DNA of 30,143 bases from a virus. Location: the IMG/VR virus record IMGVR_UViG_3300033981_000320, positions 1 through 30,143 of that record; one strand, 5' to 3'. Positions within the stretch are counted from its first letter, which is position 1, and each line of letters opens with the position of its first letter. Below the pieces are notes generated by a model that had not been told where the DNA came from, did no database searches, and saw nothing but the letters and a program-made list of their open reading frames with translations. Positions 14,769 through 20,524 of the stretch are shown piece after piece. The translations under genes were made by a program, and so were the position numbers.

Positions 14769-14860
14769 TGCTGAACGACATCGTGCTTGCCGCCGGGATC
14801 CTGTTCGCAGGTGCCGTGATCGGCTACTGGCTGTGCAAGAGCAAGAAGCTGAACTTCTGA
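14768..14860 (+). CDS. 30-residue single-membrane-segment peptide
   Basis: ATG 14768 overlaps the lipoprotein stop by one base (TGATG). The product MLNDIVLAAGILFAGAVIGY continues WLCKSKKLNF: one membrane helix of about 20 residues with a short acidic N-terminus and a Lys-rich C-terminus (inside by the positive-inside rule). Codon use fits the genome. It could be a micro-holin, a lysis helper or a partner of the lipoprotein; no family is recognised. Confidence 0.55.
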   Translation: MLNDIVLAAGILFAGAVIGYWLCKSKKLNF

Positions 14861-14874
14861 GAAGGACAGTTTCG

Positions 14875-14911
14875 GCAGCAAAGTGGAAGTTTAGGTTCCA
14901 CTTCCTGTTGC
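14875..14911 (+). promoter_or_regulatory. Long hairpin in the capsid leader
   Basis: AAGTGGAA (14881-14888) pairs perfectly with TTCCACTT (14896-14903) around a 7-nt loop. The stem continues with GCAGCA (14875-14880) against TGTTGC (14906-14911) after a 2-nt bulge, with one G-U. An alternative outer pairing TCGGCA (14872-14877) / TGCCGA (14919-14924) also exists. It begins 14 nt after the 30-residue gene and is notably more AT-rich than the coding DNA. Confidence 0.5.
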
Positions 14912-14926
14912 TTTCGGTTGCCGACA

Positions 14927-14944
14927 GTTAGCAGTTTGGCTAAC
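14927..14944 (+). promoter_or_regulatory. Second hairpin in the capsid leader
   Basis: GTTAGC (14927-14932) and GCTAAC (14939-14944) form a perfect 6-bp stem with a 6-nt loop. It follows the first leader hairpin by 15 nt. No T-run follows. Confidence 0.4.
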
Positions 14945-14969
14945 GAACGGCAAACAGAGACAACCAAGG

Positions 14970-14995
14970 CCGGCTCCGGGGAAACCCGGGGTCGG
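14970..14995 (+). promoter_or_regulatory. GAAA-tetraloop hairpin upstream of capsid gene
   Basis: CCGGCTCCGGG (14970-14980) pairs with CCCGGGGTCGG (14985-14995) around a GAAA tetraloop, 11 bp with two G-U pairs. GGTGATTC follows the apex core. The inner 16 bases TCCGGGGAAACCCGGG recur exactly after the capsid gene, where the outer stem has a different but still paired sequence. There is no T-run. A T7-type processing site or terminator, or a stability element for the capsid mRNA, is possible. Confidence 0.6.
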
Positions 14996-15013
14996 TGATT
15001 CAACGCTTCCTCC

Positions 15014-15070
15014 ATGTTCCGGCAGGACATGGTGGATGAGGTCCGGGGACTGACCACCCGCATCCGCTGA
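15014..15070 (+). CDS. Possible 18-codon leader ORF before capsid
   Basis: ATG 15014 opens a frame coding MFRQDMVDEVRGLTTRIR and ends in TGA at 15068-15070, three bases before a GC hairpin. Codons (GTC, CGG, ACC, CGC, ATC) look like those of real genes here. There is no clear ribosome site, and an inverted repeat CCATGT/ACATGG (15012-15017, 15027-15032) covers the start. It may be a leader peptide, a gene remnant, or chance. Confidence 0.22.
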   Translation: MFRQDMVDEVRGLTTRIR

Positions 15071-15072
15071 GG

Positions 15073-15085
15073 CCCCCTGCGGGGG
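15073..15085 (+). terminator. GC-rich triloop hairpin after the leader ORF
   Basis: CCCCC (15073-15077), TGC, GGGGG (15081-15085) is a perfect 5-bp stem directly after the 18-codon ORF. It lacks a T-run. A further ACGGG-CTGA-CCCGT hairpin lies at 15114-15127. Either could attenuate or protect the capsid transcript; the terminator label is tentative. Confidence 0.3.
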
Positions 15086-15149
15086 ACACCCTCGCGTCGA
15101 TGCCGGCGGTCACACGGGCTGACCCGTACTGCCAACGCATTCACGACAC

Positions 15150-15155
15150 AAGGAG
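15150..15155 (+). promoter_or_regulatory. Strong Shine-Dalgarno site of the capsid gene
   Basis: AAGGAG lies 8 nt before ATG 15164. It is among the best ribosome sites in the window and fits the need for very high capsid synthesis. It fixes the capsid start. Confidence 0.75.
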
Positions 15156-15163
15156 CCATCACA

Positions 15164-16243
15164 ATGGCTAATGATTTTGACTTCACAGGGAGCCGGTCTG
15201 GCTCAAACAACGGAGCCACCGACAAGCGCGAGCTGTTCCTCAAGGTGTTCAGCGGCGAGGTCCTCTCCAACTACGAGACCAAGCTCGTTCTGACTCCCCT
15301 CGTCCGCAGCCGCACCATCGCGGCAGGCAAGTCCGCCACGTTCCCGATCTACGGCAAGGCGACCGCCAAGTGGCACACGCCCGGCCAGAACATCCTCGAG
15401 GCCGCCTCGGGCTACCTGAGCGACTTCAAGTTCGGTGAGCGGGTCATCAACCTCGACAACATGCTCACGGCCAACACCATGATCCATGACGTCGATGAGC
15501 TGATGAACCATTGGGACGTCCGTGGTCCCATCGCCACCGAGCTCGGCTACTCGCTGGCCCGTGCGATGGACGGTATGGCGATGCGTACCATGATTGCCGC
15601 AAGTCGGGCCACGAACCCGATCTCGAACACCTCCGGCAACGGCACCGCCCTCGCCGGCGAGACGATCACCACCGGCACCGCCGGCTCGGTGAGCGGAACG
15701 GCAATCGTGGACAAGCTGTTCGAGGCACAGGCGAAGCTCGACAACAAGGATGTCCCGGAGCAGGGTCGCTTCTGCATCCTGCGTCCCGAGCAGTACAACG
15801 ACCTGCTCGGCGCTGCCGGCACGTCCACCTACGCCTTCCGGTTCTCCTCGGACTTCGGTTCGGGTGTGGGCGACGTCGCCAAGGGCACAGCTGCTCCGAT
15901 GGAGATCGCCGGGTTCAAGGTGCTCAAGAGCAACCTGTTCCCCCGCGATGCAGGCAGCGAATCTTCGGACGCCCTCTGGGCGGCTGGCGGCGGGTCTCAG
16001 GCCAACATCGCCAACGACGTGTTCGGCGCTGACGGCGTGGGCTACGGCCTCGGCGCGGCCAACATCGACTACTGGGGTGTCTGCGGACACGCCGACGCCA
16101 TCGGCGTCCTCAAGAAGCTCGATGTCTCGACCGAGATGGAGCGCAAGATCGAGTACCAGGGCACCCTGGTCGTCTCGAAGCTCATGGCCGGCTTCGGCGT
16201 CCTCCGTCCGGAGTGCGCCATCGGGTTCAAGTGGACCGCCTGA
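15164..16243 (+). CDS. Major capsid protein (T7 gp10-like, HK97 fold)
   Basis: This shell protein of the icosahedral head has 359 residues against 345 for T7 gp10A. The N-terminal region carries the family pattern ELFLKVFSGEVLSNYE (24-39), RTIAAGKSATFPIYGKA (54-70) and HTPGQNIL, all close to T7 (LFLKVFSGEVL, RTISSGKSAQFP). The middle holds GRFCILRPEQYNDLL, and the end has GVLKKLDVSTEMERKIEYQG...RPECAI. The gene stands alone between two structured non-coding stretches: a 303-nt leader and a 119-nt trailer with strong hairpins. This suggests separate control of its abundance, as for T7 gene 10. No slippery site for a longer gp10B-type product was recognised. Confidence 0.97.
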   Translation: MANDFDFTGSRSGSNNGATDKRELFLKVFSGEVLSNYETKLVLTPLVRSRTIAAGKSATFPIYGKATAKWHTPGQNILEAASGYLSDFKFGERVINLDNMLTANTMIHDVDELMNHWDVRGPIATELGYSLARAMDGMAMRTMIAASRATNPISNTSGNGTALAGETITTGTAGSVSGTAIVDKLFEAQAKLDNKDVPEQGRFCILRPEQYNDLLGAAGTSTYAFRFSSDFGSGVGDVAKGTAAPMEIAGFKVLKSNLFPRDAGSESSDALWAAGGGSQANIANDVFGADGVGYGLGAANIDYWGVCGHADAIGVLKKLDVSTEMERKIEYQGTLVVSKLMAGFGVLRPECAIGFKWTA

Positions 16244-16268
16244 TAGCGGCCTGACTACCTAACCAATA

Positions 16269-16298
16269 CCGCCTGTCCGGGGAAACCCGGGCAGGTGG
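16269..16298 (+). promoter_or_regulatory. GAAA-tetraloop hairpin downstream of capsid gene
   Basis: CCTGTCCGGG (16272-16281) pairs with CCCGGGCAGG (16286-16295) around GAAA (16282-16285); a G-U and two further C-G pairs extend it to 16269-16298. The inner 16 bases are identical to the hairpin at 14970-14995, while the outer stem has changed on both sides and still pairs. GGTGGATTC follows, similar to GGTGATTC in the other copy. Confidence 0.62.
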
Positions 16299-16318
16299 AT
16301 TCCTCCTTCCCTCCTCCC

Positions 16319-16349
16319 GGCCTCCCGGGGGTTCGTCCCCCGGGGGGCT
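16319..16349 (+). terminator. Very stable hairpin after capsid, terminator-like
   Basis: CCTCCCGGGGG (16321-16331) pairs with CCCCCGGGGGG (16337-16347) around TTCGT, extended by a G-C and a G-T pair. It lies between the capsid and tail tubular A genes, the place of the T7 late terminator (T-phi). It is followed by CTATCTAGG, with no long T-run, so termination would be partial or specific to the phage polymerase. The same stretch ends 14 nt before the next ATG. Confidence 0.55.
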
Positions 16350-16362
16350 ATCTAGGAACACC

Positions 16363-16929
16363 ATGATCGAAACCTCACGGCTCCAGGCGGTCAACACGAT
16401 GCTCACCTGCATCGGGGAATCGCCCGTGTCCAACCTCACGGATGCGGCGACCGCAGACGTCGCCATCGCCCAGCTCATCCTCGACGAGGTCTGCCGTGAC
16501 CTGATGACCCGGTCGTGGTCTTGGAACACCCTCAAGAAGCAGTCGCTCCAGCCAGACGTCACCAACAAGATCGCCGTGCCTGCCACATGGGTCCGCGTGG
16601 ATCACCCGACCAAGGACCTTGCCCGCAAGGGTGGCTGGCTCTACGACCGCGAGAACGAGACCGACACCTTCACGGAGACCGTCACGGAGCTCGAGGCCGT
16701 GGTCCTCCTCGACTGGGACGAGATGCCCGAGGCTGCCCGGAGGTACTGCATGATCCGTGCAGGCAGGACCCTGGCTGCCCGCATGGTCACCAGCGAGAAG
16801 GCCGTTGCGTTCACGGAGCGGGACGAGATGCAGTCGTGGATGACCCTCCGTGAGTTCGAGGCAGAGCAGGCCGATTACAACATCTTCAACAACCAGGACG
16901 TGGCCTACAACCTCCGCCGATTCGCCTGA
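16363..16929 (+). CDS. Tail tubular protein A (T7 gp11-like)
   Basis: This adaptor ring protein connects portal and nozzle and carries the fibres; it has 188 residues against 196 in T7. The N-terminus has the family pattern LQAVNTMLTCIGESPV (7-22), then AIAQLILDEVCRDLMTRSWSWNT (shown here broken at about 35-55), and a C-terminal MILRAG-type helix (YCMIRAGRTLAARM). It follows the capsid terminator region and overlaps the nozzle gene by one base (TGATG). The start ATG 16363 gives the usual N-terminus. Confidence 0.95.
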   Translation: MIETSRLQAVNTMLTCIGESPVSNLTDAATADVAIAQLILDEVCRDLMTRSWSWNTLKKQSLQPDVTNKIAVPATWVRVDHPTKDLARKGGWLYDRENETDTFTETVTELEAVVLLDWDEMPEAARRYCMIRAGRTLAARMVTSEKAVAFTERDEMQSWMTLREFEAEQADYNIFNNQDVAYNLRRFA

Positions 16930-19346
16930 TGCTCGTCTCCATCCCGGTATCGAACCTCATCCAGGGGGTCTCCCAGCAGCCCCCGCAGATGCGGCTCCCC
17001 TCGCAGCTCCAGGAGCAGGTCAACGGCTACCCCTCGCTGACCGATGGGCTGACCAAGAGGCCCCCGACGAACCACGTCGCCCAGCTTGCGGCCAACGCAG
17101 ACACCCAGTTCGTCCACTTCATCAACCGGGACTCGGTGGAGCGGTACGTCGTCCGACTGACCAGCAACAGCCTGAAGGTGTTCACCCTCGACGGGGTGGA
17201 GAAGAACGTCTACAACGCCCTCACGGGCACCACGGCGTTCACGGTGCCCACCTACCTGAGCACCCCGGCTGACATCCGTGCCATCACGGTGGCCGACTTC
17301 ACCTTCCTGGTGAACCGGAACACCGCGGTAGCCATGTCCACGGGGAGTGGGACGACCTCGGATGCCATCACCCAGGAAGCCCTCATCACGGTCATTCAGG
17401 TCGGCTACCAGACCGACTACACGGTGACGATCAAGGAGGGCAGCGACACCTTTACCTACACGCACACGTCCCCGACGTCCTCGTCTGGAAGCAAACTCAG
17501 CACCGAGACGGTTGCTTCCGACCTGGTCTCGAAGATCAACGCCGACACAACCCCTCCCGTACTGTTCCCGAACCAGCCGGCACATGGAATTACGGCCACC
17601 CGCTACGGCTCGGTGATCCACCTGAGCCAGGCGGTGACCAACCCGGCAAGCACCTTCACCGTCAAGGTCGCTGACTCTGTAGGAAGCAGCTACATCGTCT
17701 GCGCCAAGGGGAAGGTCAGCCGCCTCGCGGACCTCCCCAAGGAAGCCAAGCACGGCTTCAAGATCGAGATCGCGGCAGACGTCGAGGATCCCGAGGCATT
17801 CGGCTACTTCGTCAAGTTCACCGCCAACGACGGCGTGGGCGGCACGGGCATCTGGGAGGAGACGGTCGGGTTCAGCACCAAGACCACCCTCGACGCCGAA
17901 AAGATGCCATACGTCCTGGTCCGCAGGAGCGACACGAACTTCGCCTGCTACAAGCCTGCATGGGACCAGAGGACCGCCGGGGACGCCACGACTGCCCCGG
18001 AGCCATCCTTCGTCGGTCGCAAGATCAAGGACGTGTTCCTCTTCCGGAACCGCCTCGGGTTCATCGCTGACGACAAGGTCATCCTGAGCGAGGCAGGGCA
18101 GTACTTCAACTTCTTCCGGACCTCCACCACGATGGTCCTCCCCTCGGACCCCATCGACGTGTCCGTGGGCCACTCCAAGGCAGCCTCGCTCGAGGCGGCA
18201 ATCCCCTGGGACGAGCGCCTGATCCTGTTCTCGACCCTGACCCAGTTCAGCCTCGGTTCCGGCACGGGCCTCGCGCTCACCCCGGAGACCGTCGAGGTCC
18301 TCCCGACCACCGAGTACGAGAACGCATCCGACCTGTGCCGCCCGGAGCCATCGGGACGCTCGATGCTCTTCGTGCAGCGCCGAGGTTCCTACTCGGGCAT
18401 CCGGGAGTACGTCCGCACCTCGATGGACGAGAAGTACGAGGGCATCGACATCACGGCCAACGTGCCCGCATACCTCGAGGGAACCCCGAGGCAGATCGCC
18501 ATCTCCACCCACGACGGCACCGGGTTCCTCCGGACCTCCACGGGCTTCTACAACTACAAGTGGTTCGTCAACGGGAACGAGAAGATCCAGTCCGCTTGGA
18601 GCAAGTGGGACATCGGCACGGGTGCCGTGGTTCAGGGCATGGAGTGGTTCGACCAGACCCTCTACGTCGTGGTCACCCGGGCATCCAAGACCTACCTCGA
18701 GAAGATCGACTTCTCCGCCCGCTTCGCTGACGCCCCCCTCTCATGGGGTGTCCACCTCGACCGCCGGCTGAAGGTCGTCGCCACGACCACCGGGGCTGCC
18801 GCAGGAACCACGAAGATCCCCCTGACCGGCAAGGGCATCGACTACACGGGCCTCAACCCGCAGGTCCTCGTCGTCACCCAGGTCACCGGGGGCAAGTGGA
18901 CGGTGGTTCCGGCACTCGTCGAGAGCACCTCGGCCACCGAGATCGTCATCACGGGATCCTTCGACGGCAAGGACGTGTGGGTGGGAGTCCCCTACACCAT
19001 GTCGTTCACCTTCAGCCGCCCATACGTCCGCCAGGGGGACGTCCCGGTGGTCGATGGCCGCCTCCAGCTCACCTACGGAAAGGTGTCCTACGAGGAGACG
19101 GGCCACTTCACGGTCGGGGTCACCCCCAAGTACCGGGCCGCCTACTCCTACCCGTTCAACGGCGGGATCCTCGGTGCAGACCTGGTGCAGGGAACCGCGT
19201 TCCTCGCCACGGACACCTTCAGGTTCCCCATCCATTGCCGTGCCGAGGATGCCTCGGTCTCCGTCAGCAGTTCCTCCTTCCTCCCATGCCGCTTCCAGAG
19301 CGCGGTCATGGAGGGCTCCTTCACCCCGAGAAACAGGCAGATATGA
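16929..19346 (+). CDS. Tail tubular protein B / nozzle (T7 gp12-like)
   Basis: This is the large beta-propeller nozzle at the tail tip, 805 residues against 794 in T7. The N-terminus PVSNLIQGVSQQPPQMRLPSQ is a hallmark of this family (residues 5-25). QVNGYPSLTDGLTKRPPT follows, with later blocks such as FLFRNRLGFIADDKVILSEAGQYFNFF (broken here at about 370-396) and MLFVQRRGSYSGIREY near 480. The C-terminus ends RFQSAVMEGSFTPRNRQI, as in the family. It lies directly after tail tubular A. It ends in ATGA shared with internal virion protein A. Confidence 0.97.
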   Translation: MLVSIPVSNLIQGVSQQPPQMRLPSQLQEQVNGYPSLTDGLTKRPPTNHVAQLAANADTQFVHFINRDSVERYVVRLTSNSLKVFTLDGVEKNVYNALTGTTAFTVPTYLSTPADIRAITVADFTFLVNRNTAVAMSTGSGTTSDAITQEALITVIQVGYQTDYTVTIKEGSDTFTYTHTSPTSSSGSKLSTETVASDLVSKINADTTPPVLFPNQPAHGITATRYGSVIHLSQAVTNPASTFTVKVADSVGSSYIVCAKGKVSRLADLPKEAKHGFKIEIAADVEDPEAFGYFVKFTANDGVGGTGIWEETVGFSTKTTLDAEKMPYVLVRRSDTNFACYKPAWDQRTAGDATTAPEPSFVGRKIKDVFLFRNRLGFIADDKVILSEAGQYFNFFRTSTTMVLPSDPIDVSVGHSKAASLEAAIPWDERLILFSTLTQFSLGSGTGLALTPETVEVLPTTEYENASDLCRPEPSGRSMLFVQRRGSYSGIREYVRTSMDEKYEGIDITANVPAYLEGTPRQIAISTHDGTGFLRTSTGFYNYKWFVNGNEKIQSAWSKWDIGTGAVVQGMEWFDQTLYVVVTRASKTYLEKIDFSARFADAPLSWGVHLDRRLKVVATTTGAAAGTTKIPLTGKGIDYTGLNPQVLVVTQVTGGKWTVVPALVESTSATEIVITGSFDGKDVWVGVPYTMSFTFSRPYVRQGDVPVVDGRLQLTYGKVSYEETGHFTVGVTPKYRAAYSYPFNGGILGADLVQGTAFLATDTFRFPIHCRAEDASVSVSSSSFLPCRFQSAVMEGSFTPRNRQI

Positions 19347-19813
19347 ACCCCCATGTGCGTCCCTCGCTCGAGACCGACTGCGAGTGGATCGCGGCCAACC
19401 TCCGGGAAGCCGACCGAAGGGAATGCGACCTGTGGGGGCTTGATCCGCTGCATTCGCTGCGGACGGGCCTTGCGTACTCGTTGCAACCGATGTCCATCGT
19501 GGGTGCTTCGGGGAAGCCATGCGCCATGTTCGGGGTCACCTTCGGGGAAGCCCCCGACGCGACCATCTGGCTCCTAGGCACGGACGAGATGTTCGACCTG
19601 CGGATCTCGTTCCTACGGAAGACGAGCATCTGGCTCGACCATGTCTGCAAGCCCCTGCGCCACGACGGCACCGGGAGCATCACGGGGGTCGGCAACTGGG
19701 TCGATCTCCGCAACACCAAGCACACCGCATGGCTGACCTGGGCAGGCTTCAAGAAGGTTGCCTCCCGGGTCACCAACGACATCGACATCGCGTACTTCAG
19801 AAAGGCACTCTGA
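19343..19813 (+). CDS. Internal virion protein A-like (T7 gp13-like, GNAT fold)
   Basis: This 156-residue protein (T7 gp13 138) has an acetyltransferase-like fold: PSLETDCEWIAANLREADRR at the N-terminus (helix 1), CAMFGVTFG beta pair, and the C-terminal GNWVDLRNTKHTAWLTWAGFKK that ends most GNAT proteins. Many phages carry this family between tail and internal virion genes. It is probably an assembly factor; enzymatic activity is unproven. ATG 19343 in the ATGA overlap is the natural start; the frame is open upstream but overlaps the nozzle gene there. Confidence 0.82.
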   Translation: MNPHVRPSLETDCEWIAANLREADRRECDLWGLDPLHSLRTGLAYSLQPMSIVGASGKPCAMFGVTFGEAPDATIWLLGTDEMFDLRISFLRKTSIWLDHVCKPLRHDGTGSITGVGNWVDLRNTKHTAWLTWAGFKKVASRVTNDIDIAYFRKAL

Positions 19814-19816
19814 GCA

Positions 19817-20524
19817 ATGTGTCCACCGCTTCTAGCCCCCATCGGCGTAGCCCTCGGCGCGTCCGCAGCCAACGCCGCAGTCGTGGGAACCCTTGCAGCA
19901 TTCTCCCTCGCGGCTACCGCTGCCAGCGCCGGGCTGTCCTTCGCCGGCCAGAAGCAGGCCGCGGATGCCCAGGAGTACCAGTACAAGGAGGGTCAGCGTC
20001 TCGCCAACGAGAACCTGATGCTCCAGTATCAGCAGATGGCGGTACGGCAGCGGGAGGAGCAGATCGCCAAGAGCCAGCAGGTGCAGCAGATCACGGCTGA
20101 GGCGCGGAACGCCTTCTCCACCATCGTCACCGAGGCCGGCGAGGCAGGCATCCAGGGGAACACCGTCAACATCCTCATGGGTGAGTTTGAGCGGCAGCAG
20201 GGCGAGGCCCTCGCCAACCTGAACCTCAACTACGACTTCAGGAACCGCCAGCTCCAGCTCGAGCAGCTTGGGATGCGTGGGCAGGCCGAGGCAGCCATGA
20301 TCCGTGCCTACCCGACCCAGGGACAGCCGAGCATCTTCAGCCCCCTCCTCCAGGTGGGTGCGGGTGCCCTGAACACCGTCAACATGTACGGCAACCTCGA
20401 CCGCATGGGACAGACCGGCGGGTCCAACGTCATCGGACCCTACTCATCCATCTCCTCCCGGCAGTCGTTCACCAACTCGCTCCCGTCCTACTACCGGGTT
20501 ACCGGAATGGGTCGCTGGTACTAA
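19817..20524 (+). CDS. Internal virion protein B (T7 gp14-like)
   Basis: This ejected core protein of 235 residues (T7 gp14 196) forms the outer-membrane part of the DNA-ejection channel. It has an Ala-rich hydrophobic N-terminus (VALGASAANAAVVGTLAAFSLAATAA, broken here at about 11-36) that could enter membrane, then a long Gln/Glu-rich helix with YQYKEGQRLANENLMLQYQQ, and the family-typical SFSTI-like and GNTVNILMGEFERQQGEA block. The C-terminus is Ser/Tyr-rich. It starts 3 nt after the previous stop and ends at the base before the next ATG. Confidence 0.9.
   Translation: MCPPLLAPIGVALGASAANAAVVGTLAAFSLAATAASAGLSFAGQKQAADAQEYQYKEGQRLANENLMLQYQQMAVRQREEQIAKSQQVQQITAEARNAFSTIVTEAGEAGIQGNTVNILMGEFERQQGEALANLNLNYDFRNRQLQLEQLGMRGQAEAAMIRAYPTQGQPSIFSPLLQVGAGALNTVNMYGNLDRMGQTGGSNVIGPYSSISSRQSFTNSLPSYYRVTGMGRWY

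Noticed and set aside
16244-16362. An extra small gene after the capsid
   Set aside because: Frames are short, have no ribosome site and are filled by two strong hairpins.
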